This document shows positions 8,246 through 16,582 of a stretch of DNA of 64,000 bases, piece after piece. The DNA is from an uncultured Mediterranea sp. GTDB taxonomy: Bacteria; Bacteroidota; Bacteroidia; Bacteroidales; Bacteroidaceae. The stretch lies in assembly GCF_902493215.1 (NCBI RefSeq), contig NZ_CABUOL010000017.1, forward strand, positions 17,276 through 81,275, read 5' to 3'. The notes beneath the pieces were generated by a model. That model did no database searches, had not been told where the DNA came from, and was given only the letters and a program-made list of their open reading frames with translations. Position numbers and translations under genes: made by a program. Numbering within the stretch: the stretch's first letter is position 1; each line of letters begins with the position of its first letter.

Positions 8246-9000
8246 CAGTCCTCCCCATCCTGCTCCATCAAGTTAATTACGTCTTTGGAAACTATATCAT
8301 GGAAGGCACAATATACTACCTCGTTAAGACCGGTTGCAACCTCCAGAACTTCCATTACGGGCACATTGTCAGCAGCAGCTATAAACTCCAAAACAAAATC
8401 CGCCTTTTGATTATCTTTTATCTCAGCAGATAATATTACCTTAAGTGTACCATCTCCCAAATCCACATCAGCATCTTTAGAAATCTTGCACGATGATTCA
8501 TTAGGCAACATAATGGAAAACATATCACCCACATGATGTTCATTGAAGGTATATCGCAATGCCGATGAATAAATATCTTTTATGCTTACATTATCATTTG
8601 CCCGTACTTCCCAAACATTTCTTTTTCGAACAATCATTTTCCTTGCACTGGAAACAGAGCAAATTTTCTCCATATAAGCAAGCTGTCTATCGATAAAGGG
8701 AATCATTGTTTTTACAAACGATTCATAAGCTTGCGGACTGACTGTAACCACAGTCTTTTCCTCAGTAAATCTGAACCGAATTAATTTATCCGCATCACAC
8801 AACTCTATAGTAGAAAAGGAAGAAGGAGCATCCTGACCTGGTGTTACATGAAAATATTGCAAGAAGAAATTTTGAATACGCTGTCTGTCGGCAAATGCAT
8901 CTTTGCACAAATCAAAATCAAATTCGACTTGCACGTCCTGGAGAAAAGTCCGTTTATAGACCCGATGCTCCAACTGCTTATATGGATTAATTATTTTCAT
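8245..9000 (-). CDS. TIGR04255-like protein (first gene of cassette)
   Basis: 251 residues. The opening (YKRTFLQDVQVEFDFDL) and an all-through alpha/beta pattern recall the TIGR04255 family, sporadically distributed proteins of about 250 residues with no known function. It heads a three-gene unit and is coupled to the next gene by a four-base overlap. A canonical promoter lies just upstream (9046-9016), leaving a very short leader of roughly 10 nt before the ATG. The patchy distribution of the family and the tight coupling suggest a mobile defence or toxin-type cassette, but nothing in the sequence proves this. Confidence 0.6.
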   Translation of the reverse strand: MKIINPYKQLEHRVYKRTFLQDVQVEFDFDLCKDAFADRQRIQNFFLQYFHVTPGQDAPSSFSTIELCDADKLIRFRFTEEKTVVTVSPQAYESFVKTMIPFIDRQLAYMEKICSVSSARKMIVRKRNVWEVRANDNVSIKDIYSSALRYTFNEHHVGDMFSIMLPNESSCKISKDADVDLGDGTLKVILSAEIKDNQKADFVLEFIAAADNVPVMEVLEVATGLNEVVYCAFHDIVSKDVINLMEQDGED

Positions 9001-9015
9001 AATGCAATCTTAATG

Positions 9016-9046
9016 CAAAGATAGTGTAAACCCAGAAATAAACAAA
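9016..9046 (-). promoter_or_regulatory. Bacteroides-type promoter of the TIGR04255 cassette
   Basis: On the minus strand TTTG (9046-9043), 19 nt, then TATCTTTG (9023-9016). This matches the sigma-ABfr consensus exactly. The predicted transcription start is only about 10 nt before the ATG at 9000, so the mRNA would have almost no leader. Confidence 0.7.
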
Positions 9047-9210
9047 AAAAATGGTTAGCTTTCAAACAAAAGTAATCGAAGAGAATCTAAAAACAAGAAC
9101 CTTCAACAAGTAACAGCTTACGGGCCAAACAATAACTTTTATTTACAATAGGAAAATATTGCACTCTGTTTAATTTCCACTTCCCAAGAACCCGGTTTCA
9201 ACCCCAAGCC

Positions 9211-9275
9211 CCTTATGTTTCAAACATAGGGGTCGAATGTTTCAAACATCCCCCCTCTATGTTTGAAACATTCCC
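9211..9275. repeat. double hairpin repeat built on ATGTTTCAAACAT
   Basis: Hairpin 1 spans 9211-9234 (CCCC..TATGTTT-ca-AACATA-GGGG). Hairpin 2 is a perfect 15-bp inverted repeat, GAATGTTTCAAACAT (9237-9251) against 9261-9275. It lies in a gene-poor stretch (9047-9307) that shows nothing else. Related ATGTTT/GAAAACAT arrays occur at 28614-28695 and 40401-40471. Confidence 0.7.
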
Positions 9276-9307
9276 CTGGGAACAAGGGAAAGGCGTGAAA
9301 CGCGAAC

Positions 9308-9511
9308 TTGAGCGGAACCAAGGAAAGGAAAGTAATTAAATTTTACACACAAGAAACTGCCCGCATAATGATTCAGAATTGCCGCCCTCCCCGTCATCAA
9401 GATTCCATTGAAAATATTCCGGAAAAGGACTTGGTATATTCAGATTATATTTCTATATTTGACGTGCCTGATGAAGAATTTTTGATTTCTTACAGCAACA
9501 CTCAATTTTGA
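9308..9511 (+). CDS. doubtful small hypothetical ORF
   Basis: 67 codons from a TTG; the first in-frame ATG is at 9368 and would leave 47 residues. The translation (ending PEKDLVYSDYISIFDVPDEEFLISYSNTQF in pieces) looks protein-like but matches nothing I know. It ends about 115 nt before the broken beta-propeller gene. It may be a remnant or chance ORF. Confidence 0.25.
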   Translation: MSGTKERKVIKFYTQETARIMIQNCRPPRHQDSIENIPEKDLVYSDYISIFDVPDEEFLISYSNTQF

Positions 9512-9626
9512 GAATCTCCCGGCATGACAGAACGCCGGGCAATCTGTTGCCATCCGGCGTTTTTAAACCCGTCTGAGACAAGAAGCGTCGCAGATTTTAA
9601 AATTATAAGAATAACCAATACATACC

Positions 9627-10862
9627 ATGGGTAAGTTTTTTTTACAACACTATTAACGTGCACCTTTGTTTTCATAGGATGCACCTCCGGCAGAAGGACA
9701 GACACCGGCGGAGCTCTTCCGGTCATAGACGTCAATAAGGACTATCCGGTCAAACGGATAGATATTCACGAGCTTGCCGATGTCACATACATACCTTTGG
9801 AAACTACGGAGAACTCCTTATTACAAACATATCTCTTGGCCGTTTCGGACAGCGGTATAGTGGCTTTTGACATTATGCAAAGTCAGTTTTTCTTCTTCGA
9901 CAGCAAAGGGAAATACCTTCATACCACCAATCGTCATGGCGTAGGACCGGAGGAATATTATGCGGCAAGCCGTTTTGATGCCGATTTTGAGAAAAAGGAG
10001 CTCTATGTCTATTCAAGTGCCGGAGGACGAAAAATACATATATATGATTTTGAAGGAAAATATAAAAAGACATTAGAACTTCAGGAAGAGGCTCATGTTG
10101 AAGACATTTTAAATTATGGCTCCGATCATCTGATTTATTTCAATGATTCATACTGGCCGTCACCGGACAAGTTCAGACAGGAAGCGGACAAGAATCCGTT
10201 CTATCTGGTAAACAAGAACGACGGCAGTATAAGACATGTAGACAAAAGACTGAAAAACCGACAAGCCTGTACACCATGTGTTTCAAATGGTAAAGGGGCA
10301 AAGCGGACGATATTCGTTAATGGAACAATTTTCCGTGAACCACATACTAAAGAACGGAAATGAATGTCTGTTGACAAACAATGCACTGGATACACTGTAT
10401 AGTTACAAGGACCACCGGCTGGAACCGGTATTCGTGCGTACACCCTCAGCCTCCAAGATGGATGTACCAAAGCTGATAACACCTTACGCATACACGGATT
10501 CCTATTTCATGTTCGGCATCGTCCCGATGGATTATGAAATAGGAAAGAAGTATCATTTTGATAATCGCATGGGACCACATTATATGCTGAACAAAAAAAC
10601 GAACGAGATTTTCGAAGTGATTCTATATGATTCGCTCCTGGACCCGGAATATGACATCAAGACCCGGCGGGAGACCTGGAATGTTTTCCCCTACCAGCTA
10701 TTCCAGCACATGCACTCAAAAAATAAAGGAATTGGACATTATGGCGCTGGATTCCTGCTTGAAAAGCTGGAGGAGGGAAAATTAAGCGGGAAACTTAAAG
10801 ACCTGGCTTCAAGGCTGAAGGAGGACGACAACAATTGCATTGCAATATATAAATTCAAATAA
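9627..10862 (+). pseudogene. 6-bladed beta-propeller lipoprotein, first copy, two frameshifts
   Basis: This is the upstream member of a tandem duplication with the gene at 10929-12164. Two single-base changes break it. In the run of eight T (9636-9643) one more T would join ATG GGT AAG to a proper lipoprotein signal ending LLTCTFVFIGC. At about 10254-10258 an extra base (CTGAAAAACC against CTGAAAATC in the second copy) throws the frame after HVDKRLK. The middle (9797-10363) and C-terminal (10278-10862) pieces otherwise match the intact copy closely. Either a true decaying duplicate or, less likely, assembly errors. Confidence 0.75.
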
Positions 10863-10928
10863 GAATTCTGTTTTCTTGATATGACAGTTCTATTTCTGGA
10901 TGAATATAAACATAACATATTAACATAT

Positions 10929-12164
10929 ATGAAAAACCTGTATTTTATATTTCTATCAACGTGCATCTTTATATTCATTGGATGCACCTCCGAGAGAAGA
11001 GCAGACACCGGCGGAGCTCTTCCGATTATAGACGTCAATAAGGAATACCCGGTTAAACGGATAGATATTCACGAGCTTGCCGAAGTTACATACATACCTT
11101 TGGAAACTACGGAGAACTCCTTATTACAATCATACCCCCTGGCCGTTTCGGACAGCCTTATCATTGCTTTTGACATTCTGCAAAGTCAGTTTCACTTTTT
11201 CGACGGGAAAGGGAAATACCTCCATACCATCAATCGCCATGGCTTAGGGCCGGAGGAATATTATGGGGCAACCCGTTTTGATGCCGATTTTGAAAAAAAA
11301 GAGTTCTATGTTTATGCTGAAGCTGCGGGAATAAAAATACATATATACGATTTTAACGGCAAATATAAAAAGACATTAGAACTTCAAGAACATACTTCTG
11401 TTGAAGACATTCTAAATTATGATTCCGATTATCTGATTTATTTCAATGATTCATACTGGCCGTCGCCAGACAAGTTCAAACAGGAGGCGGACAAGGAACC
11501 GTTTTATCTGGTAAACAAGAACGACGGCAGTATAAGACACGTAGACAAGAGACTGAAAATCGACAAGCCTGTACACCATGTGTTCCAAATGGCAGAGGGG
11601 CAAAACGGACGATATTCGTTAAAGGAACAATTTTATGTGAATCACATACTAAACAATGGCGGTGACTTCCTGCTGACAAACAATGCATCAGACACATTGT
11701 ACAGCTACAGGAATCATCGGTTGGAACCGGTATTCGTGCGCACACCCTCAGCCTCCAGAATGGACGTTCCCAAGCTGATAACACCTTATGCATACACGGA
11801 TTCCTATTTCATGTTCGGTATCCTCCCGATGGATTATGAAATCGGAAAGAAGTATCATTTTGACGATCGGATGGGACCACATTATATACTGGACAGAAAA
11901 ACAAACGAGATTTTCAAAGTGATTCTATATGATTCGCTCCTGGATCCGGAATATGACATCAAGACCCGGCGGGAAACCTGGAATGTCTTCCCCTACCAGC
12001 TATTCAACCACGTGCACTCAAAAAATAAAGGAATTGGACGTTATAACACAGAATTTCTTCTGGAAAAGCTGGAGGAGGGAAAACTTAGCGGAAAATTGAA
12101 AGACCTGGCTTCAAAGCTGAAAGTAGACGATAACAATTGCCTGGCAATATATAAATTCAAATAA
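10929..12164 (+). CDS. 6-bladed beta-propeller lipoprotein
   Basis: 411 residues from ATG 10929. That start gives a clean lipoprotein signal: MKNLYFIFLSTCIFIFIGC with Cys19 as the lipid-bearing residue, so it should be anchored in the membrane facing the periplasm or the surface. The earlier ATG at 10881 would place 16 residues before the signal. Blade-like repeats (PIIDVNKEYP, FHFFDGKGKYLHTINRHGLGPEEY in pieces, IHIYDFNGKY) mark the Bacteroides 6-bladed beta-propeller family. These proteins are common, and their ligands are mostly unknown. A weak hairpin CCCAA-gaaca-TTGGG (12197-12211) follows and may end transcription. Confidence 0.8.
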   Translation: MKNLYFIFLSTCIFIFIGCTSERRADTGGALPIIDVNKEYPVKRIDIHELAEVTYIPLETTENSLLQSYPLAVSDSLIIAFDILQSQFHFFDGKGKYLHTINRHGLGPEEYYGATRFDADFEKKEFYVYAEAAGIKIHIYDFNGKYKKTLELQEHTSVEDILNYDSDYLIYFNDSYWPSPDKFKQEADKEPFYLVNKNDGSIRHVDKRLKIDKPVHHVFQMAEGQNGRYSLKEQFYVNHILNNGGDFLLTNNASDTLYSYRNHRLEPVFVRTPSASRMDVPKLITPYAYTDSYFMFGILPMDYEIGKKYHFDDRMGPHYILDRKTNEIFKVILYDSLLDPEYDIKTRRETWNVFPYQLFNHVHSKNKGIGRYNTEFLLEKLEEGKLSGKLKDLASKLKVDDNNCLAIYKFK

Positions 12165-12357
12165 AGACGGATGATACCTTGAAACCTACATTTAACCCCA
12201 AGAACATTGGGATTTCCAAATTATTTCCTTAAATTTGTTATCCTCAAAAATAGCGGGGCAAGGAAACAAATGGCAGAATGCTGCAAGCGGAAACTGGTCG
12301 GGCCGGGGCTGAACCCACAGGCAGACAGGCTTGCACATGATATATATAATAAGGTAT

Positions 12358-12909
12358 ATGGACGAAAAGGTACATCTGAAAGAGAACCTGGCTTATGCCC
12401 GTAAGCTACAGGGACTTCGCCAATATGAATTGGCCGAACGGATAGGCGTGAAGCCTAACACCATTTCCAACTACGAAAAAGGGGTCAGCATGCCCGACTT
12501 CGAGACGCTGGGAAAACTGAAAAGGGTGTTGAAGGTATCGGCCGACGCACTGGTATTTGCCGAACCCGAACTGTTCCAGAAACATGTTGTGCCCGGAAAA
12601 AAAAGGCTGATAAAGGTGCACGGCCCCGTGCTCGTCAAAGCCGTATCGCCCGAGAAGGCCCGGGAACTCAGAGCGTTGAAAGTAGCCGTCCGCACAGCCC
12701 GCAGCGGCAAGCTCGCAGCCATCCACGATGAAAGGCTCCTCAACAGCATCAAAAAAAACTGGGCATCTTTATCGAAACCAGCCCAAGTCAGCATTGTCAA
12801 ACAACTGACAGGCAATGCGATAAAAAAAATGGGAAAAGGCCCGAAAACGCCGGACGCCTTTCCCAAAATCGTGTTGAAGGAAATTTCTGAAATGAAACTT
12901 AAAGGGTAA
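12358..12909 (+). CDS. XRE-family transcriptional regulator
   Basis: 183 residues from ATG 12358 (in-frame ATGs at 12331 and 12337 add 9 or 7 residues before the helix-turn-helix). Residues 10-66 form a Cro/C1-type HTH (LAYARKLQGLRQYELAERIG, VKPNTISNYEKGVSMPD). The remainder is basic and lysine-rich (KKRLIKVHGPVLVKA, KAVSPEKARELRALKVAVRTARSGK in pieces), with no recognisable sensor domain. It runs convergently towards the FAD dehydrogenase gene, 12 nt away. Targets cannot be told from the sequence. Stable DNA-binding protein; cytoplasmic. Confidence 0.8.
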   Translation: MDEKVHLKENLAYARKLQGLRQYELAERIGVKPNTISNYEKGVSMPDFETLGKLKRVLKVSADALVFAEPELFQKHVVPGKKRLIKVHGPVLVKAVSPEKARELRALKVAVRTARSGKLAAIHDERLLNSIKKNWASLSKPAQVSIVKQLTGNAIKKMGKGPKTPDAFPKIVLKEISEMKLKG

Positions 12910-12921
12910 CATCACCTGGAC

Positions 12922-14553
12922 TTACTGCACGCCGCAGTATTGCGCTGCGGCTTCGGCACACCGCTCACCGTCCACTCCCGCCGAGACGATGCCGCCGGCA
13001 TAGCCAGCCCCCTCGCCGCAGGGGAAGAGGCCGCGCAGGCGGACGTGCTGCAGGGTGTCGCGGTCGCGCACGATGCGGACGGGTGCCGACGTGCGGGTCT
13101 CCACGGCTATCATCACGGCGTCGTTGGTCAGGAAGCCACGGGCGTTGCGGCCGAACTGCTGGAAGCCTTTGGCCAGGCGACCGGCGATGAACGGGGGCAG
13201 CCAGAAGTGCAGGGGCGAAGCAATCAGGCCGGGGGCGTACGACGTCTCGGGCAGGTCGGCACTGAGACGGCGGTTCACGAAATCGGCCATGCGCTGCGCA
13301 GGCGCCGTCTGCCGACGGTTGCCCTGCTGCCAGCAGAGGCGTTCGAGGTGTTCCTGGAAGGAAAGCATATTTAATGAAGAATGAAGAATGGAAGCTGTGC
13401 TTCCGAATGAAGAATTTCTATCATCGCCCAATAATTCTTCATTCTTCATTCCTAATTCTTCATTTTCCAGGTCTTCCGGCCGTATCTCCACCACCATGCC
13501 GCTGTTGCTCCAGCGCGAACCGCGGTTGCTGGGACTCATGCCGTTCACCACAATCTGTTCGGGGCCACTGGCGGCGGGCACGATGAAGCCGCCGGGACAC
13601 ATGCAGAAGCTGTAAACGCCACGGCCTTCGACCTGCGTGACGAAGCTGTATTCGGCAGCGGGCAGATACTTGCCGCGACCGTTCCTGTTGTGATACTGTA
13701 TCTGGTCGATGAGGGTGGCAGGGTGCTCCAGGCGTACACCCACGGCGATTCCCTTGGCCTCAATCTCCACACCGTTGGCAGCCAGCCAGCGATAGACGTC
13801 GCGGGCGGAGTGGCCCGTGGCCAGGATAACGGGGCCGAGGAAAGTCTGCCCCGTATGGGTTTCGATACCCTTCACCTCGTCGCCCTCAATGAGCAGGGCG
13901 TCCATGCGTGTCTGAAAATGCACTTCGCCGCCGCACTGAAGAATGGTGTTGCGCATGTTCTCGATGACGCGGGGCAGCTTGTCGGTGCCGATGTGCGGAT
14001 GGGCGTCCACCAGAATGGAGGGGGAAGCGCCGTGCTGGCAGAAGACGTTGAGTATCTTGTCCACGTTACCGCGCTTCTTGCTGCGGGTGTAGAGCTTGCC
14101 GTCGGAGTAGGCTCCCGCACCGCCTTCGCCGAAACTGTAGTTCGACTCAGGGTCCACGGCCTGCGTGCGGCCGATCTGGGCCAGGTCTTTCTTACGCTCG
14201 CGCACGTCCTTGCCACGCTCCACCACCACGGGGCGCAGGCCCAGCTCGATGAGGCGCAGGGCGGCAAAGAGGCCGCCGGGGCCGGCACCCACAACGATGA
14301 CCTGCGGGCGGCCTTCCACGTTGGGGTAGTCCGTATGCTGGTATTCGTCGCCGTGGGGCACTTCGTTGACGTAAGCCCGCACGGTGAGGTTCACGAAGAC
14401 CGTCCGTTGGCGGGCGTCGATGCTCCGCTTCAGGATGCGGGTGGCGTTGAGGGTTCTCTCGTCAAGGCCTTTCTCGCGTACGAGATAGGCTTTCAATTGC
14501 TGTTCGTTGGCGGCTACCTCGGGTAGCACTCTGATTGTATATTCGTATGTCAT
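12922..14553 (-). CDS. FAD-dependent dehydrogenase (COG2509 type) with in-frame repeat insertion
   Basis: 543 residues. The N-terminal about 80 residues are a small leading domain; GAGPGG at 89-94 starts the FAD-binding Rossmann fold, followed by VVVERG, SYSFGEGGAGAYSDGKLYTR in pieces, and GEGAGYAGGI near the C-terminus. This is the family annotated as NAD(P)/FAD-dependent oxidoreductase of unknown substrate, cytosolic. Residues about 361-394 (ENEELGMKNEELLGDDRNSS, then FGSTASILHSSLN) are encoded by an inverted-repeat element at 13373-13450 and look like foreign filler in a surface loop. It follows radA by 6 nt, so the two are one operon. Confidence 0.85.
   Translation of the reverse strand: MTYEYTIRVLPEVAANEQQLKAYLVREKGLDERTLNATRILKRSIDARQRTVFVNLTVRAYVNEVPHGDEYQHTDYPNVEGRPQVIVVGAGPGGLFAALRLIELGLRPVVVERGKDVRERKKDLAQIGRTQAVDPESNYSFGEGGAGAYSDGKLYTRSKKRGNVDKILNVFCQHGASPSILVDAHPHIGTDKLPRVIENMRNTILQCGGEVHFQTRMDALLIEGDEVKGIETHTGQTFLGPVILATGHSARDVYRWLAANGVEIEAKGIAVGVRLEHPATLIDQIQYHNRNGRGKYLPAAEYSFVTQVEGRGVYSFCMCPGGFIVPAASGPEQIVVNGMSPSNRGSRWSNSGMVVEIRPEDLENEELGMKNEELLGDDRNSSFGSTASILHSSLNMLSFQEHLERLCWQQGNRRQTAPAQRMADFVNRRLSADLPETSYAPGLIASPLHFWLPPFIAGRLAKGFQQFGRNARGFLTNDAVMIAVETRTSAPVRIVRDRDTLQHVRLRGLFPCGEGAGYAGGIVSAGVDGERCAEAAAQYCGVQ
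13373..13450. repeat. inverted repeat inserted inside a coding sequence
   Basis: The perfect 17-bp arm AATGAAGAATGAAGAAT (13373-13389) is matched in inverse orientation at 13434-13450. Between them are a small hairpin GGAAG-ctgtg-CTTCC (13390-13404) and another partial arm copy near 13405; a further ATTCTTCATT copy follows to about 13467. Such AATGAAGAAT repeats are usually intergenic in Bacteroides; here the element sits in-frame within the FAD dehydrogenase gene. Confidence 0.75.
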
Positions 14554-14559
14554 AGGTCC

Positions 14560-15927
14560 TTATCCAAAAAGTGTTCTGAAAGCCTCCTCCACCTTTCTTA
14601 CCGGCACCAGCTCGATGCGCAGCTTCCGCGTGTCCAGCCCCTGCAGGTTGTGCTTGGGCAGGATGAATCGTTTGAAGCCCAGCTTCTCGGCCTCACCGAT
14701 GCGTTGTTCGATACGGTTCACGGGGCGTATCTCGCCCGAAAGTCCCACTTCGCCCGCCATGCACACCTCGGCTTCGATTTCCGTGTCCACGTTGCTCGAC
14801 AGGATGGCGCTGATGACGGCCAGGTCGATAGCGGGGTCGTTCACCTTCAGGCCGCCGGCGATGTTCAGGAAGACATCCTTCTGTGCCAGCTTGAAACCCA
14901 CGCGCTTCTCGAGCACGGCCAGGAGCATGTTCATACGACGCAGGTCGAAGCCCGTGGCCGAACGTTGCGGATTGCCATAGACGGCGGAGCTGACCAATGC
15001 CTGCGTCTCGATGAGGAACGGACGCACGCCCTCGATGGCCGAAGCGATGGCCACTCCACTCATGCCTTCGTGGTCCTGGCTCAGGAGCAGTTCGGAAGGG
15101 TTGCTCACCTGCCGCAGGCCGTCCTGGCGCATCTCGTAAATGCCCAGTTCGGCAGTGCTGCCGAAGCGGTTCTTGATGCTGCGCAGGATACGGTACAGGT
15201 AGTGCTGGTCGCCCTCGAACTGGAGAACAGTGTCCACAATGTGTTCCAGTACCTTGGGGCCGGCGATGCTACCTTCCTTGTTGATGTGGCCGATGAGAAT
15301 AACCGCCGTGTGCGTTTCCTTAGCGAAGCGCAGGATGCTGGCGGCACACTCACGCACCTGGGCGATGCTGCCGGGCGAGGATTCGAGCGCTTCGGTCGAA
15401 ATGGTCTGTATGGAGTCGATGATGACCAGGTCGGGACGGGTGTTCTTGATGTGGACATAGATTTGTTCGAGCGATGTCTCGCAGACGATGAGGCAGTCGG
15501 ACGACTGCTTGGTCAAGCGCTCGGCACGCAGTTTCAGCTGGCGGGCGCTCTCCTCACCCGAGACGTAGAGCACGCGCTTCTCTGCCAGTCGCAGGACGGT
15601 CTGCAACACCAGGGTCGACTTGCCGATACCCGGCTCGCCGCCTATCAGCACCAGCGAGCCCTGTACCAGGCCGCCGCCCAGCACGCGGTTCAGTTCGGCG
15701 TCGTGCAGGTCGATGCGGGGTTCATCGGCCGCCTCTATCTGGTCCAGCGTCACGGGCTTGGCCTTGGTCGGAGCGATGCCAGCCTCAGGGCGACGGGCCA
15801 CGGGCTCCTTGCGCACGATTTCCTCGACAAAGGTGTTCCACTGCCCGCACGCAGGACACTTTCCCTGCCACTTGGGCGACTCCTGCCCGCAGTTGCTGCA
15901 CACGTACACGGTCTTTTCTTTGGCCAT
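14560..15927 (-). CDS. radA: DNA repair protein RadA
   Basis: 455 residues, the usual length. An N-terminal C4 zinc finger (Cys10, Cys13, Cys24, Cys27) is followed by Walker A GEPGIGKST (97-105), the RadA-specific KNRFG motif (252-256) and a C-terminal Lon-protease-like domain. RadA is a RecA-like ATPase that drives branch migration of recombination intermediates and helps process stalled forks. The first gene of a two-gene unit with the FAD dehydrogenase. A TATCTTTG -7 box lies on the minus strand at 15963-15956, about 30 nt upstream of the start. Confidence 0.96.
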   Translation of the reverse strand: MAKEKTVYVCSNCGQESPKWQGKCPACGQWNTFVEEIVRKEPVARRPEAGIAPTKAKPVTLDQIEAADEPRIDLHDAELNRVLGGGLVQGSLVLIGGEPGIGKSTLVLQTVLRLAEKRVLYVSGEESARQLKLRAERLTKQSSDCLIVCETSLEQIYVHIKNTRPDLVIIDSIQTISTEALESSPGSIAQVRECAASILRFAKETHTAVILIGHINKEGSIAGPKVLEHIVDTVLQFEGDQHYLYRILRSIKNRFGSTAELGIYEMRQDGLRQVSNPSELLLSQDHEGMSGVAIASAIEGVRPFLIETQALVSSAVYGNPQRSATGFDLRRMNMLLAVLEKRVGFKLAQKDVFLNIAGGLKVNDPAIDLAVISAILSSNVDTEIEAEVCMAGEVGLSGEIRPVNRIEQRIGEAEKLGFKRFILPKHNLQGLDTRKLRIELVPVRKVEEAFRTLFG

Positions 15928-16005
15928 AATCAGATTGTTTAAAAGATTGTGGCTTCAAAGATACTTTATTCACCACAGAGTACACAGGGTTTCACGGAGT
16001 TTTTT

Positions 16006-16013
16006 TACTTTTG
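16006..16013 (+). promoter_or_regulatory. -7 box upstream of carbonic anhydrase gene
   Basis: TACTTTTG fits the Bacteroides -7 consensus TAnnTTTG and lies 26 nt before the ATG. No convincing -33 TTTG is present at 19-21 nt. The stretch upstream (15970-15998) is a loose direct repeat, CACAGAGTACACAGGGTTTCACGG-like, of a kind often seen between Bacteroidetes genes. Confidence 0.45.
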
Positions 16014-16039
16014 CAGTACACCTATAACACGAATTCATT

Positions 16040-16582
16040 ATGATAGACGAAATTCTGAAATTCAACAAGCAGTTCGTGGCCGAAAAGGGTTATGAACGGT
16101 TTATCACGACAAAGTATCCCGACAAGAAGATAGCCATCCTGTCGTGTATGGACACGCGTCTGACGGAATTGCTGCCTGCCGCACTGGGCATCAAGAACGG
16201 TGACGTGAAGATGATCAAGAATGCGGGAGGCATCATCTCGCACCCCTTCGGGAGCGTAATCCGCAGCCTGCTGGTAGCCATTTATGAGCTGGGCGTGACA
16301 GAGGTGATGGTCATCGCACATTCCGACTGCGGGGCGTGCCACATGAGCAGCGAACAGATGATAGCCCACATGAAGGCACGGGGCATCCATCAGGAAACAA
16401 TCGACATGATGCGTTTCTGCGGCGTGGACTTTGAATCGTGGCTCTACGGTTTCGGCGACACGGAGAAATCGGTGCGGCAGACAGTGGATACCATCGTGAA
16501 CCATCCGCTCATTCCGCACGACATACGCGTGTCGGGCTACATCATCGACTCCGTAACGGGCGAGCTGACACCGGTAGAATAA
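16040..16582 (+). CDS. beta-class carbonic anhydrase
   Basis: 180 residues. The zinc and active-site residues are all present: Cys36, Asp38 and Arg40 in SCMDTRL, His94 and Cys97 in AHSDCGACH. It interconverts carbon dioxide and bicarbonate in the cytoplasm, which matters for carboxylation reactions and pH balance in a CO2-rich gut. It is close to the YbcF/Rv1284-like type of short beta enzymes. Monocistronic by position; its stop codon abuts the stop codon of the convergent ansA gene with no gap. Confidence 0.92.
   Translation: MIDEILKFNKQFVAEKGYERFITTKYPDKKIAILSCMDTRLTELLPAALGIKNGDVKMIKNAGGIISHPFGSVIRSLLVAIYELGVTEVMVIAHSDCGACHMSSEQMIAHMKARGIHQETIDMMRFCGVDFESWLYGFGDTEKSVRQTVDTIVNHPLIPHDIRVSGYIIDSVTGELTPVE

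Noticed and set aside
12207..12404. 65-codon ORF before the XRE gene
   Set aside because: Overlaps the XRE start in another frame and has no protein-like character.
14650..15942. 430-codon plus-strand ORF
   Set aside because: Antisense shadow of radA.
15970..15998. CACAGAGTACACAGGG-like direct repeat before the carbonic anhydrase gene
   Set aside because: Too short and degenerate to separate from background; noted with the -7 box only.
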